From Chitinophaga vietnamensis (GTDB lineage: Bacteria; Bacteroidota; Bacteroidia; Chitinophagales; Chitinophagaceae): 64,000 nucleotides of DNA. The notes under the pieces were generated by a model that was given only the letters and a program-made list of their open reading frames with translations, was not told the DNA's origin and did not search any database. The position numbers and the translations under genes are program-made. Location: assembly GCF_902167635.1 (NCBI RefSeq), contig NZ_CABHMS010000004.1:124001-188000 (forward strand). The letters are read 5' to 3'. Positions within the stretch are counted from its first letter, which is position 1. Each line of letters begins with the position of its first letter. Positions 17,887 through 27,120 of this stretch are shown here, piece after piece.

Positions 17887-17961
17887 GCAGCTAGCTGATA
17901 AAAAGTCCTGTAACTGTTACCGTAATTACCATTTTTTTAAACGAGCGCAATCTACTTGGTT

Positions 17962-18630
17962 ATGACAAGAACATCTTCCTTGTTGCTTTTACTATGTGTG
18001 ATATTGTTTGCATGCGGGAAAAAAGAGCCAGTGACAATGAATGCCGATAAGTTATTCATGGCGGTTACGGTGAGTGATACCCTGGCGCTGAAAGCGGCCA
18101 TTCTTCGTGGGGAGCCTATAGATGCGCAGGATGCCCTGGGCCGCACGCCCTTGATGGTGGCTACTTACAAGAACCAGGTAACAATTGCCGGCATCCTGAT
18201 ACGGGCTGGCGCCAATGTGAATACGCAGGACCATAGTTTGAACTCTCCCTTTCTGTATGCCGCTGCAAACGGCTTTACTGATATTGTGAAGCTGTGTTTG
18301 AAAACAGCAGATTACAAAGTGCTGAACCGCTATGGCAGCACAGCGTTGATCCCCGCCTGTGAGAAAGCGTACCTGCCTGTGGTGCGGCTGTTGTTAGCCG
18401 ATAAAAAATTCCCGGTGGATCATATCAATAAACTGGGCTGGACAGCCTTGCTGGAGGCCATTATCCTGGGGCGGGGCGCCAGCCCGCATCAGCAGGTAGT
18501 GAGCTTGTTGATCGCTGCGCATGCCGATGTGAACCTGCCGGATAAAGATGGCGTGCGGCCTTTACAGCATGCGAGGCAGCGTAATTATAAAGAGATTGGC
18601 GCGATGTTAGAGAAGGCGGGCGCCAGATAA
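17962..18630 (+). CDS. Ankyrin-repeat lipoprotein
   Basis: 222 residues from the ATG at 17962. A short hydrophobic signal ends in the lipobox L-F-A-C-G-K-K, so the protein is probably anchored to a membrane facing the periplasm. The mature part holds about four to five ankyrin repeats: D-A-L-G-R-T-P-L-M-V-A-T-Y, S-L-N-S-P-F-L-Y-A-A-A-N-G, Y-G-S-T-A-L-I-P-A-C, L-G-W-T-A-L-L-E-A-I and D-G-V-R-P-L-Q-H-A-R. Ankyrin arrays mediate protein binding; the partner is unknown. The gene has its own upstream spacer after the terminator and is convergent with the SUKH gene, with only three bases between stop codons. Confidence 0.85.
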   Translation: MTRTSSLLLLLCVILFACGKKEPVTMNADKLFMAVTVSDTLALKAAILRGEPIDAQDALGRTPLMVATYKNQVTIAGILIRAGANVNTQDHSLNSPFLYAAANGFTDIVKLCLKTADYKVLNRYGSTALIPACEKAYLPVVRLLLADKKFPVDHINKLGWTALLEAIILGRGASPHQQVVSLLIAAHADVNLPDKDGVRPLQHARQRNYKEIGAMLEKAGAR

Positions 18631-18633
18631 TAT

Positions 18634-19185
18634 TTACAATTTCTCTTCGTGTAGCTTTTTAAAATCCCTGATGGCTTGCTCCATTGCCTTTTTGCGGAGC
18701 AGGTAACTTTTGAGATCCCATTTTTCTTTTTCCTTATTGAGATTTGTGAGTGCGCTGGTGAGGGCATGGTATTCCTGCCGGAGGCGGAATGTTTCCGATG
18801 CCTGGAATGCGGCCACTGACGGGCTTTCGCGGATCACTTGCAGGGAGTAGCCCTTGGCTGTCCAGTGCTGGAAGTCGTGATCCAGCAGTTGGAGGTCGTT
18901 GGTAAAGAGGGCGCCATAGCCTGTGATATAAACTGCGGGGTTTCCGGTATTGAGCAAGATGGCCTGTCCGCCGCCATCATCGCCGATGCTGATATATCCA
19001 GGGAGATATTTTTGTACTTCGTATAGCTGGTTCCTTTCTACCAGGTCGTTCATGCCATAGAGCATGAGCTCATCGCCGAAGGCGCTGGTTTCCCGCAACT
19101 GTTGTTGTTGCAGGAAACCAGCGTAGGCGGCGGGCAAGGCGAGGCCCAATGCTTTTTCTATTTGCTGTTGAGATGATCCAGCCAT
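18634..19185 (-). CDS. SUKH (SMI1/KNR4) family protein
   Basis: 183 residues. The N-terminal ~120 residues fit a SUKH domain: I-E-K-A-L-G-L-A-L-P-A-A-Y-A-G-F-L, then L-Y-G-M-N-D-L-V-E-R-N, the I-G-D-D-G-G-G-Q-A strand-turn and N-D-L-Q-L-L-D. A charged helical tail follows (residues about 130-183, rich in Glu/Lys/Leu). SUKH proteins are common immunity proteins against secreted nuclease toxins but also have unrelated roles; no toxin is visible nearby. The gene starts inside the end of the upstream TPR gene (28-base overlap), implying coupled translation and probably a shared function. Confidence 0.75.
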   Translation of the reverse strand: MAGSSQQQIEKALGLALPAAYAGFLQQQQLRETSAFGDELMLYGMNDLVERNQLYEVQKYLPGYISIGDDGGGQAILLNTGNPAVYITGYGALFTNDLQLLDHDFQHWTAKGYSLQVIRESPSVAAFQASETFRLRQEYHALTSALTNLNKEKEKWDLKSYLLRKKAMEQAIRDFKKLHEEKL

Positions 19186-20369
19186 TGTTGCGCAAATTCG
19201 TTGTTCGGATCCAGTTGGAGCAGACGTTCGAAGGCGGTTTTGGCGTTATCTATCTGGTCCATATGTACGAAGAGGATGGCCCTGTTGAGATGTACATAGG
19301 GATTGGTAGGCGCTTGTGCGAGGGCTTCGTCATAAACAGCGAGGGCAGGTTCATACTGCTGTTGCAGCATGAGGATGGAGCCTTTGTTCATGAGCAGGTT
19401 AGGCTCGCCGGGGGCCAGTTCCAGGCCTTTGTCGGCATATTCCAATGCCTTCGCGAGCTTGTTCAGCACCCCTTGATAGGTGTCGTTGTTGAAGCCATTA
19501 TCTTCCATGAACTGGATGCCATGCGTAGAGCTTTCGAGGAGGGCCACTACCTGTTGAGCGTACCAGGTGCTGCTTTTCTCTACATTTTCTTTGAAGGGGA
19601 TGGCTTCCAGGTCTATTTCAGCTTCCGGTGCGGCGCTTTGCTGCATGAGGTCTTTGGCGGGAGCATACCACCAGGTGCAGAACTTGCCGAGTTCGCCGCC
19701 CACGGGGATATCATCGATGGGTGGGAGGCCTTCTTCAGGGATAGCTTCATTGGCCACTACGATATCGAGGATGGCTTCGAGCGCTTTATAGTGGACAGGC
19801 ATGCCTTCCTGTTCCGCCATCATCACGATATAGGGTAGCAGGAGGTACCAGAGGCCGATGGTATCCTTATTTTTTTGTTCGCCGGCGGCTTCGGTAACAA
19901 TGAGCGCTACTTCGAAGACGTTAATATCTTCGGGCGCTTTGGCGTCAGGGCCAGAGAGGGCGCCATTGGCTACAAGTGTTTCCCATAGCGGAGATCCGGC
20001 ATCGCAATAGAGGATATATTGTTGGGTATTGTGATCGAAATTGGCATATCCGGCAACCGGATTATTTTCCTCATCCCAATCATGCTCCGGCTTCGTATAT
20101 ATAAAGGAGAACTTTTTGGTAGCGGCCAGGCGATCGAAAAAAGCCTGGTGTTGCTGATAGGCCGGATGGGCGTTGAGGGGGAAGGTATAAACGAACCTTT
20201 CCTTGATGAGGATGTCCATCACCCGGAAGTGCGTAAACCCTGTGTCGAAGCTGCTTTGCAGCCGGTAGAGGTTAAAGAAGAGGCTTCTTTTATCCAGTTG
20301 TTCGTCCTGGCTATTATCCAGTGAGTAAACGGAGAGCTCAATGAGAGACTCTATCTCGTGCATCGCCAT
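19158..20369 (-). CDS. TPR-repeat protein of unknown function
   Basis: 403 residues. The first ~300 residues match no family I recognise; they are acidic and contain the segment E-V-A-L-I-V-T-E-A-A-G-E and tryptophan-rich stretches such as T-W-W-Y-A-P. The last ~100 residues hold two to three tetratricopeptide repeats (A-L-E-Y-A-D-K-G-L-E-L-A-P-G, A-L-A-V-Y-D-E-A-L-A-Q-A-P-T and A-K-T-A-F-E-R-L-L-Q-L-D-P-N). No signal peptide, so cytoplasmic. It overlaps the following SUKH gene by 28 bases. A clear -7 box lies about 28 bases upstream. The pair could be a toxin-immunity remnant or a housekeeping pair; the sequence does not decide. Confidence 0.7.
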   Translation of the reverse strand: MAMHEIESLIELSVYSLDNSQDEQLDKRSLFFNLYRLQSSFDTGFTHFRVMDILIKERFVYTFPLNAHPAYQQHQAFFDRLAATKKFSFIYTKPEHDWDEENNPVAGYANFDHNTQQYILYCDAGSPLWETLVANGALSGPDAKAPEDINVFEVALIVTEAAGEQKNKDTIGLWYLLLPYIVMMAEQEGMPVHYKALEAILDIVVANEAIPEEGLPPIDDIPVGGELGKFCTWWYAPAKDLMQQSAAPEAEIDLEAIPFKENVEKSSTWYAQQVVALLESSTHGIQFMEDNGFNNDTYQGVLNKLAKALEYADKGLELAPGEPNLLMNKGSILMLQQQYEPALAVYDEALAQAPTNPYVHLNRAILFVHMDQIDNAKTAFERLLQLDPNNEFAQQWLDHLNSK

Positions 20370-20396
20370 AAATACTATGCTATTAAGTTACGGGCG

Positions 20397-20404
20397 CAAA
20401 TTTA
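20397..20404 (-). promoter_or_regulatory. -7 promoter box of TPR-SUKH pair
   Basis: TAAATTTG on the minus strand matches the TAnnTTTG consensus of Bacteroidota primary promoters and would start transcription about 20 bases before the TPR start codon. I do not see a good -33 TTTG. Confidence 0.4.
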
Positions 20405-20456
20405 AGGTGATTTGAGGAGGTGGAGTGGTTATTTATAAGTATTAAAGTTTTTGTCT

Positions 20457-20723
20457 ATGTCAGAATTTCCACGATTAACGGGTTCGCAGGTGGCATTGCT
20501 TAAAGCGGATGCATTTACAGGACACTGTCTGGATCAGCATTTCAACCTGATGATCGGGGGCAAGGACCAGGAGCCGTACACGGTTTTCGAAGATTATGAG
20601 GCGGCGTATGGTTATGTGCAGCGTTGCCGTTTGGAGCGGCCATCATTGGAGTATACGATCTTTGCCGCAGGTGAGGAGGTGGTGGCTTTCTTCAATCCGT
20701 TTGATGATGATAGTGAGCAGTAG
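20457..20723 (+). CDS. Small hypothetical protein, 88 residues
   Basis: From ATG 20457 the product is a small acidic soluble protein starting M-S-E-F-P-R-L and ending F-N-P-F-D-D-D-S-E-Q. Features such as H-C-L-D-Q-H-F-N-L-M-I-G and E-D-Y-E-A-A-Y-G-Y-V-Q-R-C suggest a small alpha/beta fold, but I cannot assign a family. Codon choice looks like that of neighbouring real genes. It is divergent from the TPR-SUKH pair and is the last gene before the 1.7-kb gene-poor stretch. Confidence 0.6.
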   Translation: MSEFPRLTGSQVALLKADAFTGHCLDQHFNLMIGGKDQEPYTVFEDYEAAYGYVQRCRLERPSLEYTIFAAGEEVVAFFNPFDDDSEQ

Positions 20724-21077
20724 GGTGGGCGTGAATTTTTTTTAGCTCCTGTTTTGCATGCTGTCAATGCAGCGGACCGTGCGTTGCTGGAGAGACAGGC
20801 AGTGCTGTTTTCTTTGGCGATGGCGTGGGTGCTGGGCTGTTAAACCTTTCCGGCATATGCTGTTTGCGTTGCCTTCTTACACTTAACTTATAGACGTGAG
20901 CGTGTTGTGATCTCTCGTCATTTCTGTTGCTTATGTTATGAGCTTAGTACTTTACCGCTGTAGCGTTATTAGTATTAGACTCCCTATCTACATTTGTTAA
21001 TCACTCGTTAACCGTTGGTTAATCATCTTATTCTAGCTACCTGTTCAATGGCACACGTCCTCCTCCCCATATATTTG

Positions 21078-21272
21078 TATTATCAATATAACCATTAAGC
21101 AGTTATCATTTTTGAATTAGGAAAATGTTGCTGCATCAGTCTTTTTCCAAGTTATAACCATGGGTTCTTCTTTCTTTAATAGTCAACGCCCGTTAAGGTT
21201 TCCGGTTGCAAGGCCGGGAGCCGGCGGGTAGTTTGCAGTGGCTGCTTCCAGTGGGTGGGAAGCAGTTTTTTT
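21078..21272 (+). ncRNA. Candidate small RNA
   Basis: A TATATTTG -7 box at 21070-21077 and an intrinsic terminator at 21242-21272 bracket about 190 noncoding bases. The second half is GC-richer than its surroundings and can fold: CCCG near 21190 can pair with CGGG near 21227, enclosing CCGG-TTGCAAGG-CCGG. No open frame fills the interval. It is not a family I recognise, and a -33 box is not clear. Confidence 0.35.
21242..21272 (+). terminator. Intrinsic terminator of candidate small RNA
   Basis: CTGCTTCC (21242-21249) and GGAAGCAG (21258-21265) form a perfect 8-bp stem with an 8-nt loop, followed by seven T (21266-21272). Confidence 0.8.
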
Positions 21273-21396
21273 GATTTGGATTTTTTAGTGTTCATATGGG
21301 GTGCTTGTCTAAGCAACCCCTTTGTTTTTTTATAAGGGGGCTTTGTAGGTTATTTTCGTGTATGCTTTATTGTTATTGTATGCTTACGTGAGAAGA

Positions 21397-21793
21397 GCGG
21401 CTACCATGCAGCGTTGCGGGCGAGAATAGCTTTGTTAATCGGTTGTTAATCCGCTTGTGCTGGTTGTAGTTGATGAGCGCTCTTTCTAGGCTTCAGGAGA
21501 CTGTAGGATCTTATAAGTATGGTGGAGTTGGAGATCTGGCTATCTGTAGTTTGATGAAAACTTTTTACCGGCCTCAAGAAGTTGTTGTAATCTCACCTTG
21601 GTAATAATAATGAGTTCAATGTATGGTTACATTGGAAGCAGTGTGGCTGCCATGAGGCATTTCAGGCGAGGAAGGGTTTGTTAATCGGTTGTTAATCTGC
21701 TTGTGCTGGGTGTAGTTGATGAGTAATATTTGAAGGCTTTCTATGGCAGCGGCCGCACCTCGGGCTTTAAATGAGAAGGGCTTTGTTAATAAG
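21397..21793. repeat. Degenerate direct repeats with phased GTTAATC words
   Basis: Units at about 21397-21477 and 21642-21723 align over roughly 80 bases, best in TTTGTTAATCGGTTGTTAAT and in the following TGCTGG(T/G)TGTAGTTGATGAG. A shorter third relative lies at about 21743-21793 (GGCTTTGTTAAT). The two GTTAATC words in each full unit are one helical turn apart. They could be decayed duplications or protein-binding sites. Confidence 0.6.
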
Positions 21794-22399
21794 GCTGCAT
21801 TCGTTTAATGAGGCTAAATTCTTTTTGCAGTTTCTGACAATACCAAGCTGCGAGTTTTCTCTAGCAAAATGATCCATGTCAATATGGCCAGGGTATATTT
21901 GAAAGGAGGAACGGAGTTCCAAGAGAAAAATAATAAGATCGATAAGAAAAATATCTTTTTGAGAAGCGAATTTTATTTTATCCCTTTTGCAACAAGCTAT
22001 ACAAATTAATTCGATCATACTGATCATTTTTTACTCATTATTTTTGTGAACATTTTCCTGTAACTATGAATGGTGGCTGATTTTACGACAAGGTAAACCG
22101 GGTTGTAATTTTATTTTAATTGATGTTAACTGTTTGTTAATCCAAATTTCAAGAAATGATCCCGGACACATAAGCTGTCTCCATAAAATAAATTTGTCAA
22201 AGAAGTTTTGCCAAAATGGACAAAATTTCTTCAATGAACAAACAGGGAATTGATTACACTTTTATTCTTCAGATTGAACGATAACAATCGGAGATATGAT
22301 TGCGCAACGAAAGTATCCAGGCTTTGATTAACCAGACGAACGCCGAGATTACCCACCCTATTACACAATAACTCTTCATTATCGAAAAACTCTACATTC

Positions 22400-25300
22400 A
22401 TGCGAGCAAAATCGTGTGTTGCCGGAGGCTTGTGCCGGCCGATATTGATCATACTATTTTTAATTACGGCATTAGACGCCTTCTGTTTAAGCCCTAAGTC
22501 ATATATAGCCCCAAAGGGAGATGAACCTGATACCAGTATTGTCATCCCCAAATTAACTGGTAAAGTGACCGATTCTTCAGGCATGCCGTTGCCCGGTGTA
22601 ACCGTAATGGTGAAAGGTACTAAGAAAGGTGCCAGCACCGATGGTAACGGCATGTTTACCTTGAAGGATGTGAAGCAAGGGAGTTGGCTGGAAGTGAGTT
22701 CGGTAGGGTATGAGAGTAGGGATGCCAGAGTGATTGGTAATAAGATAGCCGTACATTTGAATATGGTGACGAAAGATTTGGAAGAAGTGCATATTGTTTC
22801 GACGGGATATCAGAAGTTGCCAAAAGAACGGGCGACTGGGTCGTTTGCGTTTGTGGATAATAAACAGTTTAATCAGAGGATAAGTTCAGATATTTTGAGT
22901 AGGTTGGAGGGGAATGTGGCAGGGTTGGTGTTTAATAAAGGAACGGTAGGTGCAGACGGAAAATTGAATAACATAAGTATTAGAGGACATAGTACTTTGT
23001 TCGCAGTTGATCAGCCATTGATTGTGGTTGATAATTTTCCTTATGAAGGCGACTTGAATAGAATTAACCCCAATGACGTAGAATCTGTAACTGTATTAAA
23101 AGATGCTGCGGCAGCTTCCGTTTGGGGAGTAAGATCTGGGAACGGTGTAATTGTAATTACAACAAAGAAAGGAAAGAGATCACAAAAGTTGACAACAACA
23201 TTTAATTCAAATGTTACTATTTCAGGTAAACCTAATCTTTTTTATAGCCATAATTTTCTGGCGTCATCAGATTATATTGGTATTGAAAAAAACCTTTTCA
23301 ATATGGGCTATTATGACAATATGTTGAATAGCTTTTCAACTATTGTTTCTCCTGTGGTGAAAATTTTATCGGACGCGAGATCTGGAAAAATTTCTTCTAA
23401 TGAGGCAGATGAGAAGATTTCTCAATTAAGCCATATAGATAGTCGGCAAGAGTATACAAAATATCTTTATCAGAAGGCTATAACTCAGGCCTATGCTATA
23501 AGCATAAATGGAGGCGGAGCGAATAGCGACTACTATTTGTCTTTAGGGTATGACCGGAATAGAGCGACCACAGTTGGAGACAGAGATAACCGAGTTACCA
23601 TTAATTCCACATATAATTTTTATCCAACGAATAATTTGCAAATTGGAGCTGGAATAAACTACGTTCAAACAATAAACTATCCCAACTCTTCTGCAGGCAG
23701 GACAATACCGAACTATCCATATACTAAACTGGTTGATGAGAAAGGTAACCCAATAGAGATCCCCGTTGATCTAACTTCTATGTATAAAGATAGCATGACT
23801 AATCTAGGTTTTTTGAATTGGAAGTATATTCCTTTGGCAGAAATTAAAATGGCAGACAATAGAGTGAGAAGTAGTGCCACTCGACTCAGCTTTCGAATGA
23901 AATATGATATCTTTCCTTCACTAGATGCCGAAATAAATTATCTATATGAGAATAGTGGAATTCAAACAAACAATTATTATAGTCAAGCAACCTATCATAC
24001 AAGGAATTTAATTAATTTATATACACAAATTAACCAGGATGGTAGTTTGTCTTATCCAATACCAATTGGTGGAATTAACGAGGAAGGAACTTTGACACTA
24101 TTATCTCATCAAGTAAGAGGACAACTTAACTATAATAAAAAATGGAGAGAGCATAGAGTATCAGCACTCACTGGACTTGAAATTAGACACAACAATGTTA
24201 CTCAAAATACGAGTACCGCTTACGGGTTTGACAAAAGTACTCTTAATAATATTCCTACCATTGATTTTAGTACCTTTTTCCCTTTGAATCCATTTGGATC
24301 CGCTAGAATCCCCAATAATATAGCATACTCCAGTAATATTGATAATTACGTATCTTATTTTGCAAATGCCGCTTATACTTATAAAGAGACATACACCGTT
24401 TCAGCAAGTTTTAGAACCGATAAGTCTAATTTGTTCGGCGTTGAAACAAACCAAAAAGCAGTACCGTTATATTCAGCAGGGGCAGCATGGAATTTGAGCC
24501 GCGAAAATTTTTATCATGTGAAATGGCTTCCGTATTTGAAGATTAGAGCAACTTACGGTTATACTGCAAATATTAATAAGAATGCAGCAGCAGTTGTGAC
24601 AACGCTTCAAGGGACAGGTTCGCCATTTTTGGGATTGCCTTTCGAAAGAATCAATAATCCCGGAAATCCGCAGCTACGTTGGGAAAGAAATCGTATGATT
24701 AATTTGGCAATTGACTATGGTTTAATGAATGGAGCAATTGTTGGAAGTTTTGAATATTATTTAAAGAAAAGTAGTGATGTGTTTGGCCAGGCTCAATTAG
24801 CGCCTTCAACCGGGGTAAGCGCATTCTTTGGCAATACTTCAGGTACTGAAGGGCATGGAGCTGAATTTCAGCTTGTAAGTAAGAATATTAATAAAAAGAA
24901 CTTCAGATGGACAACTGACGTCAAAGCCAGTTATTCTATTGATAAGGTGACCAATTATGATCTCAAGTCGTCAGTGTTGGATTTCCTTATTTATGGCTCT
25001 GGTAACGGGGGGGGGATTATTCCTCATGTGGGATATCCAATGTTTGCCATGTATAGCTTTAAATTTGGTGGACTTACTCACGATGGTGGGGATCCACAAG
25101 GTTATTTAAATGGTAAGCTTAGCACTGATTATCAGAGTATTTTGAATGGAGCGACTGTGGATAGCTTGATTTACAATGGCCCGTCCAGACCTACCAAAGT
25201 AATTACTCTTGGGAATACATTTACCTATAAACAGTTTACTTTATCGTTTAGATTTTTGTTTAATCTCAACTACTATTTTAGAAGAACATCCATAAGTGAC

Positions 25301-25681
25301 GTGTCTTCCATTACGGGTGGGACAGGAAATGTTGATTACTATAAAAGATGGCAACACCCCGGCGATGAATTGACAACTAATGTTCCATCTTTCAAATATC
25401 CTCCGATAAATACCGACAGAATGCTTTTTTATAACTATTCGTCGGCTCTTATTGAAAAAGGTGATAATATAAGAGTGATGGATATAAACTTGAGCTATGA
25501 AGTTGATTCTCGTAGACTAAGAAGGTTGCCTGTTTCCAATCTTATTTTTACCTGTTATCTGAATAATATTGGAATTATATGGAGAGCGAATAAAAGTAAA
25601 ATAGATCCAGATATTTATTCTGATGGACAGCAAATACCGGTGCCAAGAAGTATTGCGTTTGGTGCCCGAGTAACCTTTTAA
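22400..25681 (+). CDS. SusC/RagA TonB-linked outer-membrane protein (no STN domain)
   Basis: 1093 residues. After a signal peptide (I-L-I-I-L-F-L-I-T-A-L-D-A) comes a carboxypeptidase-regulatory-like domain (T-G-K-V-T-D-S-S-G-M-P-L-P-G-V-T-V), then the plug with H-I-V-S-T-G-Y-Q, the signature L-K-D-A-A-A-A-S-V-W-G-V-R-S-G-N-G-V and the barrel ending A-R-V-T-F. It lacks the STN domain of the other two SusC proteins here, so it is not tied to a sigma/FecR pair. From about residue 140 on, the gene is markedly AT-richer than the rest of the window. It forms a unit with SusD (20-base gap) and a TlpA-like redoxin, and faces the LanKC/peptide operon tail to tail. Confidence 0.92.
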   Translation: MRAKSCVAGGLCRPILIILFLITALDAFCLSPKSYIAPKGDEPDTSIVIPKLTGKVTDSSGMPLPGVTVMVKGTKKGASTDGNGMFTLKDVKQGSWLEVSSVGYESRDARVIGNKIAVHLNMVTKDLEEVHIVSTGYQKLPKERATGSFAFVDNKQFNQRISSDILSRLEGNVAGLVFNKGTVGADGKLNNISIRGHSTLFAVDQPLIVVDNFPYEGDLNRINPNDVESVTVLKDAAAASVWGVRSGNGVIVITTKKGKRSQKLTTTFNSNVTISGKPNLFYSHNFLASSDYIGIEKNLFNMGYYDNMLNSFSTIVSPVVKILSDARSGKISSNEADEKISQLSHIDSRQEYTKYLYQKAITQAYAISINGGGANSDYYLSLGYDRNRATTVGDRDNRVTINSTYNFYPTNNLQIGAGINYVQTINYPNSSAGRTIPNYPYTKLVDEKGNPIEIPVDLTSMYKDSMTNLGFLNWKYIPLAEIKMADNRVRSSATRLSFRMKYDIFPSLDAEINYLYENSGIQTNNYYSQATYHTRNLINLYTQINQDGSLSYPIPIGGINEEGTLTLLSHQVRGQLNYNKKWREHRVSALTGLEIRHNNVTQNTSTAYGFDKSTLNNIPTIDFSTFFPLNPFGSARIPNNIAYSSNIDNYVSYFANAAYTYKETYTVSASFRTDKSNLFGVETNQKAVPLYSAGAAWNLSRENFYHVKWLPYLKIRATYGYTANINKNAAAVVTTLQGTGSPFLGLPFERINNPGNPQLRWERNRMINLAIDYGLMNGAIVGSFEYYLKKSSDVFGQAQLAPSTGVSAFFGNTSGTEGHGAEFQLVSKNINKKNFRWTTDVKASYSIDKVTNYDLKSSVLDFLIYGSGNGGGIIPHVGYPMFAMYSFKFGGLTHDGGDPQGYLNGKLSTDYQSILNGATVDSLIYNGPSRPTKVITLGNTFTYKQFTLSFRFLFNLNYYFRRTSISDVSSITGGTGNVDYYKRWQHPGDELTTNVPSFKYPPINTDRMLFYNYSSALIEKGDNIRVMDINLSYEVDSRRLRRLPVSNLIFTCYLNNIGIIWRANKSKIDPDIYSDGQQIPVPRSIAFGARVTF

Positions 25682-25701
25682 ATAATATTAGAAATTTTTT
25701 T

Positions 25702-27090
25702 ATGACAAGAAGAAGTATATATTACTTTACATTTTTACTTATTGTACTGGGAAGCGTTACCTGTAAGAAACAAGATGAGTTTCTTGCAGAAAAGCCAACT
25801 GCTGCTCTTGCGGAAATAACGAGTTTGAGTGATATCCAAAAATTGTTAAATAATGAGTCATTGTTTAATGATGGTAATGTTCCTGATTTGCCAGAAGTGT
25901 CAAGTGATGAGTATTACGTAACATATGCTGGCTGGATTGAAAGGGTTTATACTGAGCAGGCAGCATACCTTTGGGAGAAAAAGGTTTATTCAGCCGGGGA
26001 AAATGTGCGAGATTGGTATAATCCATATACACAGATATACTATGCCAACACTATTCTTGATAGACTGCCGGATATTAAGATTGATGCTGGAGAAAAGCAA
26101 ATGGTGGATAGACTGAAAGGAACAGCACTTTTCTTCAGGGCGTTTGCATATTTTAATCTTTTACAAGTGTTTGCCGCACCATACGATTCAACAACAGCAC
26201 AGCGTGATCTCGGAGTGCCGCTGAGATTGATTTCTGATTTTAATGTAAGGGTAGGTAGGAATACGCAAGAAGAATGCTATAATCAGATTTTTCAGGACCT
26301 TTCTGATGCATACCAACTATTGCCTGAGAGGCCAATTCAATTAACTCAACCAGGCAAGCTCACAGTAAACGCATTGTTGGCGAGAATTTACAATTGTCTT
26401 GGGAAATATGAAATGGCACTGAGCTTTGCCAATAAAACACTTGAAAAAAATGGTATACTCGTTGATTACAATCAATTGACCAATACCGATTATTTTTTTA
26501 TCACATCTCCAGATAGGTTCTTACAAGAAGATATTTTTCACTGTACTATGCATTTCTATGGCATGTACTCCTTCTCAACAGGAATTGTTGATTCCACGTT
26601 ATATAGTATGTTTGAAGATAATGATTTAAGAAAGGGGCTTTTTTTTATGAATTATGCTGATGGCTTGCGTTTTAAAGGCTCATATGAGTATGTTAATTTT
26701 GGATATTGTTTCTCTGGTCTTGCAACGGATGAAATATACTTGATAAGAGCAGAATCATACGCACGACGTGGCGATATACAGAACGCTATGAAAGATATGA
26801 ATACACTGCTTGTTAAAAGATATAAAGCAGGAACATTTGTGCCATTGAACGCGTCTTCGGTCGATGATGCATTACGGAAAGTTTTGAATGAAAGAAGAAA
26901 GGAGTTGTGTTATAGAGGGCTTAGATGGCTAGACTTACGACGGTTGAATAAAGATACTCGATTTGCTGTAACGTTGAAAAGAGTATTAAATGGAGTGAAT
27001 TACGTTTTACCTCCCAATGATGTTCGATACACATTTCCGATTCCTGATCGGGAATTGGCACTGAATAATATTCCACAGAACCCAAGATAG
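25702..27090 (+). CDS. SusD/RagB-like outer-membrane lipoprotein
   Basis: 462 residues. Lipoprotein signal with lipobox G-S-V-T-C-K-K. The N-terminal F-L-A-E-K-P-T and the helical core with F-F-R-A-F-A-Y-F-N-L-L-Q-V-F-A-A-P-Y-D, and the C-terminal V-L-N-E-R-R-K-E-L-C-Y-R-G-L-R-W-L-D-L-R-R-L-N, are standard SusD signatures. It partners the SusC gene immediately upstream. Codon use is AT-rich like its neighbours. Its distance from any glycoside hydrolase and its proximity to peptide-modifying genes make a peptide ligand at least as likely as a glycan; that is inference from context. Confidence 0.9.
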   Translation: MTRRSIYYFTFLLIVLGSVTCKKQDEFLAEKPTAALAEITSLSDIQKLLNNESLFNDGNVPDLPEVSSDEYYVTYAGWIERVYTEQAAYLWEKKVYSAGENVRDWYNPYTQIYYANTILDRLPDIKIDAGEKQMVDRLKGTALFFRAFAYFNLLQVFAAPYDSTTAQRDLGVPLRLISDFNVRVGRNTQEECYNQIFQDLSDAYQLLPERPIQLTQPGKLTVNALLARIYNCLGKYEMALSFANKTLEKNGILVDYNQLTNTDYFFITSPDRFLQEDIFHCTMHFYGMYSFSTGIVDSTLYSMFEDNDLRKGLFFMNYADGLRFKGSYEYVNFGYCFSGLATDEIYLIRAESYARRGDIQNAMKDMNTLLVKRYKAGTFVPLNASSVDDALRKVLNERRKELCYRGLRWLDLRRLNKDTRFAVTLKRVLNGVNYVLPPNDVRYTFPIPDRELALNNIPQNPR

Positions 27091-27120
27091 TTTCAGCCCA
27101 AGAAATATTGAATAATAAAT

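Larger units (their letters stand above)
20724..22399. other. Gene-poor region preceding the AT-rich island
   Basis: No convincing protein gene in 1.68 kb. It contains three TAnnTTTG-like boxes (TACATTTG 20989-20996, TATATTTG 21070-21077, TATATTTG 21894-21901), a strong intrinsic terminator (21242-21272), degenerate repeats around 21397-21793, and several paired GTTAATC/GTTAAC words spaced 10-11 bases apart, the last pair at 22125-22142 upstream of the SusC gene. An imperfect inverted repeat (AAGAAGTTTTG/CAAAATTTCTT) sits near 22199-22231. The only sizeable frame (21767-22027, minus) has no recognisable features. Confidence 0.7.

Noticed and set aside
21767-22027. 86-residue minus-strand frame in the gene-poor region
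   Set aside because: AT-rich, no recognisable motif, signal or neighbour relationship; length is expected by chance in this composition.
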